Below, piece after piece: positions 41,646 through 51,957 of a stretch of DNA of 64,000 bases. The DNA comes from Ilumatobacteraceae bacterium (GTDB taxonomy: Bacteria > Actinomycetota > Acidimicrobiia > Acidimicrobiales > Ilumatobacteraceae): NCBI GenBank assembly GCA_023263695.1, contig JALQUZ010000001.1, forward strand, positions 51,040 through 115,039, read 5' to 3'. The number at the start of each line of letters is the position of its first letter. Positions within the stretch are counted from its first letter, which is position 1. The notes beneath the pieces are model-generated. The model had not been told where the DNA came from. It saw only the letters and a program-made list of their open reading frames with translations, and ran no database searches. The translations under genes were made by a program, and so were the position numbers.

Positions 41646-42833
41646 ATGCTTGCGTTCACCTTTCCAGGTCAGGGTTCACAGCGCCCTGGTATGGGCCAAC
41701 CCTGGGTTGGCCATGACAGTTGGGAGCTCGTTACTGAGGCATCCGATATTTCTCGCCGTGACGTGGGTCGCCTGCTGTTGAACGCCGATGCAGAGGAATT
41801 GAAGGACACCCGTAACGCGCAACTCACCACGTTTGTTTCTTCGCTTATGGTGCTCGATGCCGTAGAGCGACTGGGAATCGAACCGAGCCTGTGTGCAGGA
41901 CACAGCCTTGGCGAGTACACGGCACTTGCAGCAACGGGAGCACTTGGTTTTGACGAAGGCATCCGTTTAGTCGTAGCCCGAGCAAACGCGATGCACGATG
42001 CAGGTATTGAATCGCCGGGAACGATGGCTGCGGTTCTTGGACTCGATGATGACGAAGTTGAAACAGCATGTCGTCTTGCAGACAGCGATGTGTGGGTTGC
42101 CAATTTCAATGCCCCTGGTCAGATTGTTATTGCCGGATCGGCTGAAGGTGTCGCTAAAGCCAGCGAGCAGGCGAAAACCCTAGGAGCAAAACGTGTGATG
42201 GCGCTTCCGGTTTCGGGTGCATTTCACACGCCGTACATGACGAGTGCCCGTGAGCGTCTACGAGAAGCAATTGCATTGGCTAAGCCACGCAGCATCGACG
42301 TTCCCGTTGTAAGCAACGTTGATGCCCGTGCCCATGACAATGGCGAGGAGTGGTCAACTCTGTTGTCCGCCCAACTTTCATCTCCAGTGCGCTGGAAGCA
42401 TTGTCTGCTCACCATGGCCGAGGCAGGCGTAGTTGGTTTCATCGAACTTGGACCAGGTGGCGTGCTCACCGGTATGGCAAAGCGAACGATTGATGGATCA
42501 AAATCAATCAGCGTTGCGACTCCAGACGATCTTGACAAATTGATCGAATGGATCGATGCCCTTCAACCAACTGCAACTCTTCCACCCGGATCTGTTCACG
42601 AAGGCGAACATCTCTTTGCCGTCGAACGCATGGTGGTTTCACCAGTTGCTGGACTCTTTCAGAAAGACCAAACCATTGCGAACAAGACGCATATTGAAGT
42701 TGGCCAAACCATTGGTCACGTCGGCGAGTCAGAGGTACGTTCACCATTCGCAGGAATGTTGCAAAACTTCATCGCAGTAGATGGCGAACGGGTCACCGCA
42801 CACCAGCCAATCGCCTGGTTGCGGACTCACTAA
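41646..42833 (+). CDS. fabD: Malonyl-CoA:ACP transacylase with C-terminal biotinyl/lipoyl-like domain
   Basis: FPGQGSQRPGMG, AGHSLGEYTAL, GAFHTPYM; C-terminal VVSPVAGLFQKDQ..EVGQTIGHVGESEVRSPFAGMLQNFIAVDGERVTAHQPIAWL. Confidence 0.92.
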   Translation: MLAFTFPGQGSQRPGMGQPWVGHDSWELVTEASDISRRDVGRLLLNADAEELKDTRNAQLTTFVSSLMVLDAVERLGIEPSLCAGHSLGEYTALAATGALGFDEGIRLVVARANAMHDAGIESPGTMAAVLGLDDDEVETACRLADSDVWVANFNAPGQIVIAGSAEGVAKASEQAKTLGAKRVMALPVSGAFHTPYMTSARERLREAIALAKPRSIDVPVVSNVDARAHDNGEEWSTLLSAQLSSPVRWKHCLLTMAEAGVVGFIELGPGGVLTGMAKRTIDGSKSISVATPDDLDKLIEWIDALQPTATLPPGSVHEGEHLFAVERMVVSPVAGLFQKDQTIANKTHIEVGQTIGHVGESEVRSPFAGMLQNFIAVDGERVTAHQPIAWLRTH

Positions 42834-42844
42834 GGTTCTTTCGC

Positions 42845-43822
42845 ATGCCAACAATTCCTGCTCACGCCATTGGCGGTGTTATCACGGGTTGGGGTACTGC
42901 GCTCCCATCAAAAGTGGTGACCAATGAAGACCTGTCCAAAACCATGGACACTTCAGATGAGTGGATTCGCGAACGTACCGGCATCCATCGTCGACACATT
43001 GGCGGAACTACCGCTGAACTTTCCGTAGAAAGCGGACGAATCGCACTGGAAATGGCGGAAGTTTCTGCTGAACAGATTGATGCCTTGGTGCTGTCCACCA
43101 CAACACCCGACCGTCAGGTTCCAGCAACTTCTGCAACTGTGCAACATTCGCTTGGTTTAACATGTGGCGCCTTCGATATCAACGCAGCTTGTTCGGGTTT
43201 CGTATATGGACTTGTCGTTGCACACGGGCTTATCGCAATGGGATCCAAAAAGGTTTTGCTTATTGGCACCGACACGTTGTCACGAATTACAGACTGGACC
43301 GATCGCAATACCGCAATTTTGTTCGCAGACGGTTCCGGCGCAGCTGTTATTGAAGCAACAAGTGGACCAAGCCAATTGCTCGGTTGGGATTTAGACGCAG
43401 ATGGATCTGCTGAAGATTTGTTGTACGCCGAAATCGGCGGCAACATTCACATGGATGGCAAGGAAGTGTTTCGACGCGCAGTACGCATCATGGTGGATTC
43501 AGCACAAAAGTCCATGCACATTGCGGGAGTGACTGCTGACGACATTGCACTGATTGTTCCCCACCAAGCCAATACGCGCATCATTAGTGCGGCCTGCGAC
43601 AGGCTTGGCATTCCAATGGATCGCACGAGCACGGTTTTGCATGAAACAGGAAACACTTCTTCTGCAAGCATCCCTCTTGCATTATTCGATGCTGCAAACG
43701 GTGGTTCATTGAGCGGGCGAAACTTACGCGAAGGCGATTTGGTGTTGGTTGTGGGCTTCGGTGCAGGAATGACAGCGGCAAGTGCTGTGTTGCGCTGGAA
43801 CGGAAAGGGACTTCGAATATGA
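42845..43822 (+). CDS. fabH: 3-oxoacyl-ACP synthase III
   Basis: DEWIRERTGI, INAACSGFVYGL, VPHQANTRI, GNTSSASIPLAL. Confidence 0.96.
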   Translation: MPTIPAHAIGGVITGWGTALPSKVVTNEDLSKTMDTSDEWIRERTGIHRRHIGGTTAELSVESGRIALEMAEVSAEQIDALVLSTTTPDRQVPATSATVQHSLGLTCGAFDINAACSGFVYGLVVAHGLIAMGSKKVLLIGTDTLSRITDWTDRNTAILFADGSGAAVIEATSGPSQLLGWDLDADGSAEDLLYAEIGGNIHMDGKEVFRRAVRIMVDSAQKSMHIAGVTADDIALIVPHQANTRIISAACDRLGIPMDRTSTVLHETGNTSSASIPLALFDAANGGSLSGRNLREGDLVLVVGFGAGMTAASAVLRWNGKGLRI

Positions 43823-44541
43823 GCAACACCTCTGCGTCACCACGTGTGGTGTTAGTAACCGGCGGATCACGAGGTATCGGACTCGCTTGTGCACGACATT
43901 TCGCCACACTTGGAGATCATGTTGCAGTCACCTACAACTCTTCGCCACCACCAGATGATTTCTTTGCTGTGCAATGCGACGTCACGAAAAACGACGACGT
44001 CGATAACGCATTCAAGGCCATTGAAGAGAAATTCGGACCGGTTCAAGTGCTCGTATCAAACGCTGGCATTACGCGAGACGGACTACTTCTACGCATGGGC
44101 GAAGATGACTTCGCATCCGTGATTGATGCAAACCTCACCGCTGCCTATCGAGTGTGCAAACGCGCAACCCAGGGAATGCTTCGTGCACGTTCGGGTCGCA
44201 TCATCTTGATGTCGAGTGTTGTTGCTTTGCTTGGTTCGGCAGGTCAGGCAAACTACTCAGCAAGCAAGGCAGGATTAGTTGGCCTTGCGCGTTCGCTGGC
44301 ACGTGAATTGGGATCTCGCTCAATCACCGTCAATGTGGTTGCACCTGGGCCGATCGATACCGACATGACAGCGGCACTTGGCGAAAAACGTCTTGAAGAA
44401 CTTGCATCTGCCGTTCCACTTGGACGCACGGGAACCGTGGACGAAATCGCAGGAGTGGTGACATTTCTTGCAAGTCCAGCAGCCGCATACATCACCGGCG
44501 CTGTGATCCCTGTTGATGGCGGTCTCGGCATGGGCCATTAA
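43819..44541 (+). CDS. fabG: 3-oxoacyl-ACP reductase (SDR)
   Basis: VTGGSRGIGLACARHF, SNAGITRDGLL, YSASKAGLVGL, PVDGGLGM. Confidence 0.95.
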   Translation: MSNTSASPRVVLVTGGSRGIGLACARHFATLGDHVAVTYNSSPPPDDFFAVQCDVTKNDDVDNAFKAIEEKFGPVQVLVSNAGITRDGLLLRMGEDDFASVIDANLTAAYRVCKRATQGMLRARSGRIILMSSVVALLGSAGQANYSASKAGLVGLARSLARELGSRSITVNVVAPGPIDTDMTAALGEKRLEELASAVPLGRTGTVDEIAGVVTFLASPAAAYITGAVIPVDGGLGMGH

Positions 44542-44600
44542 GCCCTTTCCCATTGTCCGCGTAGTACTCTGTTTGCGCAACGAAAACCAAGGAGAAAATC

Positions 44601-44840
44601 ATGAGCCAGGAATTGTTTGTACGTTTCACTAAGTGTGCAGTAGACGTGTTGTCAGTTGACGCTTCGAAGATCACTCCAGAAGCAAGTTTCGGCGATGATC
44701 TTGATGCAGACAGCCTCGACCTCGTCGAATTGGTCATGGCACTCGAAGAAGAATTCGGTATTGAAGTACCAGAGTCCGATCTTGAAGGCGTCGACACGGT
44801 CGGCAAAGCCTTCGCGCTCGTCACGTCAAAAGTCAAGTAA
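44601..44840 (+). CDS. acpP: Acyl carrier protein
   Basis: FGDDLDADSLDLVELVMALEEEFGIEVPE phosphopantetheine site. Confidence 0.97.
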   Translation: MSQELFVRFTKCAVDVLSVDASKITPEASFGDDLDADSLDLVELVMALEEEFGIEVPESDLEGVDTVGKAFALVTSKVK

Positions 44841-44861
44841 GCCCCGGCAGCCTCGCAACGC

Positions 44862-46046
44862 ATGCAAGGAGCTGGCCATCGCATAGCTATCACCGGTTTT
44901 GGAGTGGTTGCACCCTGCGGCATTGGCAAAGAAGCCTTTTGGGCAGGATTACTTGGTCCAGGTTTTACTGGCGCTAAATCGATTGAGATTGAAAACTGGG
45001 ATCCGCTTCCCTATTTCGACAATCCAAAGGATGCACGTAGGTCGGACCGTTGCGAACAATTTGCGTTAGCAGCAGCAGGTGAAGCACTCGCCCAATCTGG
45101 TGAATTGCCTTACGACCACGCTCGTATCGGGACAATCTTCGGAACGGGTATTGGCGGTCTGCGCACACTCGAAGAGAACGTGATCACACGAGTGGAAAAG
45201 GGCGAGCGTCGCGTTTCTCCATTCCTTGTTCCCATGATGATGTCTAATGCGTCAGGGGCCGCAATATCCATGCGTTATGGATTCCAAGGGCCAGCAGAAA
45301 CCATTTGCACCGCATGTGCTGCAGCCACTCATGCAATTGGCAACGCCGCTCGCCTCGTTGCTTGGGGCCGTTGTGACGCAGTAGTTACAGGCGGCGCCGA
45401 AAGCGCTGCGACCATTACGGCACTTGCTGGTTTCAGCAATATGACTGCCCTGTCCAGCACACTGGTAAGCAAGCCTTTCGATGCAACGCGCGATGGTTTC
45501 ATCATGGGCGAAGGTTCCGCCGTGTTCGTGCTCGAGCGTATGGACTTGGCTATCGCTCGTGGCGCGACCATCATCGCCGAAATCGTAGGAGCCGCTAGCA
45601 ATGCTGACGCTCACCACATCACTGCTCCTTCGCCTGGCGGCGTAGGAGCTTCTCGTTGCATGCAATTGGCTCTTGAAGACGCTGGCCTACAACCAAGCGA
45701 TATCAAACAGATCAACGCCCATGGCACGAGCACTCCACTAAACGACGCGGCCGAAGCCCAAGCCATTGAATCGGTATTTGGCAAAGGCACTGTTCCGGTC
45801 GTGTCAATCAAAGGTGTAACTGGTCACCCGTTAGGCGCAGCAGGTGCTCTTGAAGCTGCAGCTGTGCTGCTCAGCATGGAAAAGAGGTTGATTCCACCAA
45901 CTGCTGGAACTCAATCAATCAGCGAAGACATGAATATCGATGTCGTCACCGGTTCGGCACGTCCTTGGGAACCAGGCCCAACCATTTCGAACAACTTCGG
46001 TTTCGGTGGCCATAACGGCTCCGTGATTATTTCGCCTTACAAATAA
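44862..46046 (+). CDS. fabF: 3-oxoacyl-ACP synthase II
   Basis: ICTACAAATHAIGNAARL, NAHGTSTPLNDAAE, GHPLGAAGALEA, NNFGFGGHNG. Confidence 0.96.
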   Translation: MQGAGHRIAITGFGVVAPCGIGKEAFWAGLLGPGFTGAKSIEIENWDPLPYFDNPKDARRSDRCEQFALAAAGEALAQSGELPYDHARIGTIFGTGIGGLRTLEENVITRVEKGERRVSPFLVPMMMSNASGAAISMRYGFQGPAETICTACAAATHAIGNAARLVAWGRCDAVVTGGAESAATITALAGFSNMTALSSTLVSKPFDATRDGFIMGEGSAVFVLERMDLAIARGATIIAEIVGAASNADAHHITAPSPGGVGASRCMQLALEDAGLQPSDIKQINAHGTSTPLNDAAEAQAIESVFGKGTVPVVSIKGVTGHPLGAAGALEAAAVLLSMEKRLIPPTAGTQSISEDMNIDVVTGSARPWEPGPTISNNFGFGGHNGSVIISPYK

Positions 46047-46047
46047 A

Positions 46048-46473
46048 TCACGCGTCAACAACGACGAATAACAATTCGCATTCGCATGCGATCTCGCCAT
46101 TTACTTTTGCAACTCCCGTGCCCTTGCCAGCACGTGCCGACATCCGACCGATAGTGGCTGAAATCTCAAGAGTGTCGCCCGGCAATACCTGTCGCCTGAA
46201 CCGTGCTGCATCGAGCCCACCAAACAGCGGAAGTTTGCCTACAAATTTCGGGTCACTCACAATTGCGAGTGCTCCAGTTTGGGCAATGGCCTCACACATG
46301 AGAACTCCAGGAAGCGTTGGTCGACCAGGAAAGTGTCCTACAAAGAACCATTCCTTGCCTGTCAGCTTCCAAATAGTTGACGCCGAAATTCCGGGAGTTA
46401 ATTCCGTGATTTCATCAACAAAAATGAACGGGTCGCGATGAGCAATTAAGTCTGACGGCTTCGGAAACGTCAT
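46048..46473 (-). CDS. fabZ: 3-hydroxyacyl-ACP dehydratase (FabZ family)
   Basis: HRDPFIFVDEI, FVGHFPGRPTLPGVLMCEAIAQTGA. Confidence 0.93.
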   Translation of the reverse strand: MTFPKPSDLIAHRDPFIFVDEITELTPGISASTIWKLTGKEWFFVGHFPGRPTLPGVLMCEAIAQTGALAIVSDPKFVGKLPLFGGLDAARFRRQVLPGDTLEISATIGRMSARAGKGTGVAKVNGEIACECELLFVVVDA

Positions 46474-46925
46474 TACTTACCTAAAGCTTCTAGCAATTTC
46501 GCAGGTGTGTCCTTTGGCGAAATCTTGTACCACGCCTTTTCGATGGTGCCACCTGCGCCAATCAGAAATGCCGATCGCTCGATACCCATGTATTCACGAC
46601 CATACATCGACTTCTTTTTCCACACTTTATAAGCCTTGGCGACCTTGTTATCCGAGTCAGAAAGCAAGGGAAAGCCGAGTTCATATTTTTCATCAAACTT
46701 CAATTGCTTTGCAGGTGAATCGGGACTGATACCAATGATTGCGGTTCGGCCAATTTGATCTGCAATGTCCCGCAATCCACACGATTGCTGCGTGCAACCA
46801 GGAGTGTCGGCCTTTGGATAGAAATACACCAGTACTTTGCGTTTTGCAAACTTCTGTAGTGAAAGTTTCTTGCCATTTTGATCGAGTAACTCAAATGCCG
46901 GAGCGACTGAACCTTCCTTCAACAT
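46473..46925 (-). CDS. bcp: Thioredoxin-dependent peroxiredoxin (BCP type)
   Basis: VYFYPKADTPGCTQQSCGLRD. Confidence 0.95.
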   Translation of the reverse strand: MLKEGSVAPAFELLDQNGKKLSLQKFAKRKVLVYFYPKADTPGCTQQSCGLRDIADQIGRTAIIGISPDSPAKQLKFDEKYELGFPLLSDSDNKVAKAYKVWKKKSMYGREYMGIERSAFLIGAGGTIEKAWYKISPKDTPAKLLEALGK

Positions 46926-46934
46926 AAAACGAAC

Positions 46935-47732
46935 TTACTTCAATCCGGTTGAGGCGTCGAGTGCCTGACGAACTTCGGCAATGTATACACCAACAGCATC
47001 GGCATCGTGTTCAATCAAACGACGCATGACCGAAGCACCCATAACCACTCCGTCCGCCACTACAGAAGCCTCGACGGCCTGCGCCGCGTTTGACACTCCA
47101 ACACCGATCAGCACTGGAACGTCGGTCAGTGCCTTCAATCGAGCAGCAAGCTTTGTGGCGGTGCTTGCCAATTCATCACGTTCACCAGTTACGCCAAGCA
47201 GACCCACCGCATACACGAAACCATTGCAACGCTGCAAAATTCTTGGAAGTCGTTCCTCGGGAGCAGTTGGTGCCGCCAACATAACGGTTTCGATTCCGGC
47301 CTTATCGGCTGCAATGCACCAGTCAGTTGCTTCCTCCAACGGAAGATCCGGAACAATTGCCGCACACACACCAGCCTCCGCCAAAGAACTGGAGAACCGC
47401 TCGTTTCCAGCCGAATGCACCGTGTTGTAGTAACACATCACCGCAAGAGGAATGTCGATATCAATCGTTCGCAATTCGTGCAAAATAGATATTGGCGTAG
47501 CACCACGCTCAAGTGCTTGTTCCGATGCAAGCTGAATCATCGGGCCGTCCATCACTGGATCGGAAAATGGAATACCAATTTCGATTGCATCTGCACCATT
47601 TGCAGCTGCTGCACGAACTGCGTCCGTCCAACCCAGATAGCCACCGGTGATGTAGGGAACCAACAGTTTTTGTCCAGCGTTCCGGCGTGACCGTAAATGG
47701 GTTTCGAGTTTTCCGGTGTGCAGCACTGACAT
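46935..47732 (-). CDS. trpA: Tryptophan synthase alpha subunit
   Basis: PYITGGYLG, DAIEIGIPFSDPVMDGPMIQ, PDLPLEE. Confidence 0.96.
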   Translation of the reverse strand: MSVLHTGKLETHLRSRRNAGQKLLVPYITGGYLGWTDAVRAAAANGADAIEIGIPFSDPVMDGPMIQLASEQALERGATPISILHELRTIDIDIPLAVMCYYNTVHSAGNERFSSSLAEAGVCAAIVPDLPLEEATDWCIAADKAGIETVMLAAPTAPEERLPRILQRCNGFVYAVGLLGVTGERDELASTATKLAARLKALTDVPVLIGVGVSNAAQAVEASVVADGVVMGASVMRRLIEHDADAVGVYIAEVRQALDASTGLK

Positions 47733-47735
47733 GGC

Positions 47736-48887
47736 CTAGCCCAAGATGTCCATCATTTGAGCAACGTCTTTATCTCCCCGGCCAGACAAATTCATCAGCA
47801 CTGTTTTGCCCTGCATCTTTGGTGCTTCACGCGCAATCCAGGCAACGACGTGCGCACATTCGAGGGCTGGAATAATTCCTTCCGTTTTTGCTAACAGTTG
47901 GAAACCTTCAATGACTTCCGCATCGGTGACGCTCGGGTATTCAGCTCGACCAATGGAAGCCAAATACGAATGCTCAGGACCAACACCTGGATAATCGAGT
48001 CCCGCGCTAATTGATTGAGCTTCTTGCACTTGGCCGTATTCATCTTGCATTAAATAGCTGCGCATTCCGTGAACAACTCCAGGAACACCGCGACCAACTG
48101 CCGCTCCACCAGCTGGTTCGACACCGATCAATCGCGCATGGGTATCGACAAAACCCGAGAAAATTCCAATTGCATTTGATCCGCCGCCAACACAAGCAGC
48201 AACAACATCAGGATCGGTGCCAAGCAATTCGCGACACTGCGCATGAGCCTCAGTTCCAATCACACTTTGAAATTGTCGAACCATATATGGATACGGATGT
48301 GGCCCCATGACTGAACCAATTGCGTAATACGTGTGTTCAACTGTTGCAACCCAGTCGCGCATTGCTTCATTCACAGCATCTTTCAAGGTGCGACTTCCCG
48401 ACTTTGCTGGCACAACTTCCGAACCAAGTAAACGCATTCTGAAAACATTCAAAGCTTGACGTTCTACATCGACTTCGCCCATGTACACCTTGCATTCAAG
48501 ACCAAGCAACGCAGCAGCTGTTGCTGAGGCAACACCATGTTGACCAGCGCCCGTCTCGGCAACAATGCGCTTCTTGCCCATGCGCTTTGCGAGAAGCGCT
48601 TGACCGAGAACGCTATTGATTTTGTGTGAACCAGTGTGATTCAAGTCTTCACGCTTCAGGATCAAGCGAATGCCAAGTTTGCGACCCAAGTTGTGACATT
48701 CCGTCAAAATGGAAGGCCGACCTGCATAGTCGCGCAGAAGATCGTTTAGCTCGGTTCTAAAGGCTTGGTCATTCCACGCTTCATTGAACGCTGCTTCAAG
48801 TTCTTGACATGCAGGTACGAGGGTTTCAGGGACATATCGCCCACCGAATTCACCGAAACGTCCATCGGCACCCGGCGTTGTCAGCAT
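47736..48887 (-). CDS. trpB: Tryptophan synthase beta subunit
   Basis: [45 protein letters not shown]. Confidence 0.97.
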   Translation of the reverse strand: MLTTPGADGRFGEFGGRYVPETLVPACQELEAAFNEAWNDQAFRTELNDLLRDYAGRPSILTECHNLGRKLGIRLILKREDLNHTGSHKINSVLGQALLAKRMGKKRIVAETGAGQHGVASATAAALLGLECKVYMGEVDVERQALNVFRMRLLGSEVVPAKSGSRTLKDAVNEAMRDWVATVEHTYYAIGSVMGPHPYPYMVRQFQSVIGTEAHAQCRELLGTDPDVVAACVGGGSNAIGIFSGFVDTHARLIGVEPAGGAAVGRGVPGVVHGMRSYLMQDEYGQVQEAQSISAGLDYPGVGPEHSYLASIGRAEYPSVTDAEVIEGFQLLAKTEGIIPALECAHVVAWIAREAPKMQGKTVLMNLSGRGDKDVAQMMDILG

Positions 48888-48921
48888 GCTTCTAATGTAC
48901 TTGCGAAGGCAGTGCGTCGGC

Positions 48922-49530
48922 CTAGCCGAGCACCGCATCTCGAGCATTTGTGATGAAGTGACGCAATTTCACTGCGTCCTTTTGACCAGGGGATTTTTCC
49001 ACGCCACTGCTCACGTCCACCCCCCAAGGTCGAACTTGCAAGATTCCCGCGCCAACATTTTCAGGAGTAAGCCCACCAGAAAGCATCAACCGAATATCTG
49101 TTGGAATATCTTGCAGTAATTCCCAGTCGTACGCAGTTCCAGATCCAGGATGCAAACCATCGACCAGAATTGCATCTGCAGCGAACGTATTGGCATGTGT
49201 TGCATCCTGCGATCCTGCTACTACGGCCTTAATCACAAAACGCACGTTGGTTGCAACCTCTGCAGTCATCGCCGTGGTTTCATGGCCATGTAACTGCGCA
49301 CCTTGTAGTCGGGCTTCGTTTACAATTTCAACAATTCGGGAAGGGGCCTCATTGCGGAATACTCCAACAGTCACCGTTTCCGGGGGTAGACGCTTAACAA
49401 TTTCACGCGCTAGCGCAGGAGAAATCTGACGAGGGCTTGGTGCAAACACAAAACCAAGTGCATCGGCACCGAGCGCAACCGCGAGTAGCGCATCTTGTTC
49501 ATTGGTAATTCCGCAAATCTTCACGAACAT
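48922..49530 (-). CDS. trpF: Phosphoribosylanthranilate isomerase
   Basis: [49 protein letters not shown]. Confidence 0.95.
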   Translation of the reverse strand: MFVKICGITNEQDALLAVALGADALGFVFAPSPRQISPALAREIVKRLPPETVTVGVFRNEAPSRIVEIVNEARLQGAQLHGHETTAMTAEVATNVRFVIKAVVAGSQDATHANTFAADAILVDGLHPGSGTAYDWELLQDIPTDIRLMLSGGLTPENVGAGILQVRPWGVDVSSGVEKSPGQKDAVKLRHFITNARDAVLG

Positions 49531-49532
49531 GG

Positions 49533-50309
49533 CTAGTTCACCATCAATTCACGTACCGCAGTAGCAGGGTTATTTGCAGTGACAATGGACTCGCCCACCA
49601 AAACTGCGTCATACCCTGCGTCGCGCAGGCGACGGGCGTCATGAACATCGCGAACGCCAGATTCCGCTACGCGAACCACGGTTGGAGGAATCTGAGCGGC
49701 CATCCTTTCTGCGCGAGCATGATCAACTTCGAAGGTGATGAGATCACGTTGATTGACACCCACAATACTTGCACCAATATTGAGAGCTCGCTCCAATTCA
49801 TTTTCGTCGTGAGTTTCAACGAGAACATCGAGCCCGATGTGCGATGCTAAGTCGAAAAATCGTGCGAGCTCATCATCGCTTAGTGCTGCAGCGATCAGCA
49901 ATACACAGTCGGCTCCCATCAACCGAGCATCGACAATGTCAAATTCAGAGACCGTGAAATCTTTACGAATAACTGGGAGCGAGGTTTTGGCTCGCGCAAT
50001 TTGCAAATCTTCTACGGAGCCTCCGAAAAACATCTCATCGGTCAGCACCGACAAACAAGACGCGCCACCCTGTTCGTACAACTCAGCTATACCGGCGGCA
50101 TCAAGTCCATCGTGAAGAACACCTTTCGAAGGTGACTTGCGCTTGATCTCGGCAATGACGCAGAGATGATCTCGTGAGCCGCGAATTAACTGCTCACCAA
50201 ACCCACGAGTAGCCGGAAGAACACGCGACTGCTCAACAAGATCATCCAGATTTCTTTGCTCATACGAAGCAGATTCGCGATGGCTTTGGATGATCTTGTC
50301 GAGATACAA
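49533..50309 (-). CDS. trpC: Indole-3-glycerol phosphate synthase
   Basis: VIAEIKRKSPSKG, LPVIRKDF, GVNQRDL, AESGV, VGESIV. Confidence 0.96.
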   Translation of the reverse strand: MYLDKIIQSHRESASYEQRNLDDLVEQSRVLPATRGFGEQLIRGSRDHLCVIAEIKRKSPSKGVLHDGLDAAGIAELYEQGGASCLSVLTDEMFFGGSVEDLQIARAKTSLPVIRKDFTVSEFDIVDARLMGADCVLLIAAALSDDELARFFDLASHIGLDVLVETHDENELERALNIGASIVGVNQRDLITFEVDHARAERMAAQIPPTVVRVAESGVRDVHDARRLRDAGYDAVLVGESIVTANNPATAVRELMVN

Positions 50310-50312
50310 GGC

Positions 50313-50618
50313 TTAGAGTCCCTTGCCGCCAATCGGCGTAAGCAAGTTGAATTCAGGTGCACCATCGACAAATTCGCCAAGCGACTTGGAGAAAGCTTTG
50401 AATGCATCGCTACCCATATGCGCATTCATCGCTTCTTGGTTTGCGTACATCTCGTAGAACCACACCACATCAGCATCCAGCGCATCGTGGTGGAAAATGT
50501 AGGTCTGCGTCCCCGACTCGCCTTGTGCTGTTACTAGTCCTGGTTTTACCGCTTCGGTAAACGCATCTCTCTGACCAGCTTTGATTCTCAACTTCACTGC
50601 AACTGCTACTTTGCTCAT
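50313..50618 (-). CDS. Antibiotic biosynthesis monooxygenase (ABM)-domain protein
   Basis: Small dimeric ferredoxin-like ABM signature: VKLRIKAGQRDAFTEAV, YIFHHDALDADVVWFYEMYANQEAMNAHM. Confidence 0.85.
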   Translation of the reverse strand: MSKVAVAVKLRIKAGQRDAFTEAVKPGLVTAQGESGTQTYIFHHDALDADVVWFYEMYANQEAMNAHMGSDAFKAFSKSLGEFVDGAPEFNLLTPIGGKGL

Positions 50619-50629
50619 GATTCCTCCTG

Positions 50630-51937
50630 TTAGAACCCTAATTTTTCACTAAGAACTTGTTCGAGTTGATCGATTGACACTCGCTCTTGCTGGGTCGTAT
50701 CACGCTCGCGAATGGTGACTTGACCATCTTCAAGCGAGTCGAAATCAACGGTGATGCAATACGGAGTTCCGATTTCATCCTGACGGCGGTAACGACGACC
50801 AATTGCTTGGGTTTCGTCGTAATCGCAGTAATACCGCTTGCTAAGTTTCGAGAAAATGCTGTCGGCCAATGGTGTGAGCGTGTCTTTTTTCGACAACGGC
50901 AAAATGGCAACCTGATACGGAGCCAGGCGCGGATGTAGTCGCAACACCGTTCGTGGCTCATCGTTCACCACGTCTTCGTCGTATGCGGCGAGTAAGAACG
51001 CAGCCATAGTGCGGTTTGCTCCAGCTGCCGGTTCTACTACATAAGGAACATACCGCTCGTTCGTCGCCTGATCGAAATAGTCAAGTTTCTGCTTTGAAAA
51101 TTCAGCGTGGCGATTGAGATCAAAGTTCGTGCGCTGCGCTATTCCTTCAAGCTCACCCCAACCCCAAGGAAACTTGAATTCAATGTCGCTGGTGCCACTT
51201 GAATAATGCGACAATTCGTCGGCATCGTGCGCACGGAGTCGCAACATGTCAGCAGGAATTCCCAAATCGATGTACCACTGCATACGCGTTTCGCACCAGT
51301 ACTCATACCACTTGGCACTCTCGGCAGGTGGAACGAAAAATTCCATTTCCATCTGTTCGAATTCGCGAGTTCGGAAAATGAAGTTCCCAGGAGTGATCTC
51401 GTTGCGAAATGACTTGCCCACTTGCGCAATACCAAAAGGTGGTTTTTTGCGCGACGTTTGCAACACATTTGCAAAGTTCACAAACATTCCCTGCGCAGTT
51501 TCTGGACGCATATACACCGTTGCGCCTTCGCCCTCGACCGGTCCAGCATGTGTTTGGAACATCAGGTTGAATGCGCGAGCCTCGGTGAAGTTGCACCCCT
51601 TCATCTTCTGCGGGCAATCTCGAGCATCAAGTTGATCTTCTCGGAAGCGGCGGTTACAAACTGTGCAATCGACCAGTGGGTCACTGAAGTTAGACAAGTG
51701 ACCACTTGCCTCAAACACTTGAGGCGGTCCAAGAATGGCCGCATCAATGAGCACGACATCGTCTCGTTGCTGAACCATGCTGCGCACCCAGGCATCCTTC
51801 ACATTGCGCAACATCAACGAACCGAGTGGGCCGTAGTCGTATGAGGAGCGGAAACCACCGTAAATTTCGGCACTTGGATACACAAAGCCGCGACGCTTGC
51901 ATAGGTTAACTATTTGCTCTAAATCGCTCGCAGGCAT
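50630..51937 (-). CDS. glyS: Glycyl-tRNA synthetase
   Basis: RGFVYPSAEIYGG, YDYGPLGSLM, FNLMFQTHAGP, MRPETAQGMFVNF, RNEITPGNFIFRTREFEQMEMEFF. Confidence 0.96.
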   Translation of the reverse strand: MPASDLEQIVNLCKRRGFVYPSAEIYGGFRSSYDYGPLGSLMLRNVKDAWVRSMVQQRDDVVLIDAAILGPPQVFEASGHLSNFSDPLVDCTVCNRRFREDQLDARDCPQKMKGCNFTEARAFNLMFQTHAGPVEGEGATVYMRPETAQGMFVNFANVLQTSRKKPPFGIAQVGKSFRNEITPGNFIFRTREFEQMEMEFFVPPAESAKWYEYWCETRMQWYIDLGIPADMLRLRAHDADELSHYSSGTSDIEFKFPWGWGELEGIAQRTNFDLNRHAEFSKQKLDYFDQATNERYVPYVVEPAAGANRTMAAFLLAAYDEDVVNDEPRTVLRLHPRLAPYQVAILPLSKKDTLTPLADSIFSKLSKRYYCDYDETQAIGRRYRRQDEIGTPYCITVDFDSLEDGQVTIRERDTTQQERVSIDQLEQVLSEKLGF

Positions 51938-51957
51938 GAGTACACACTACAACCGGA

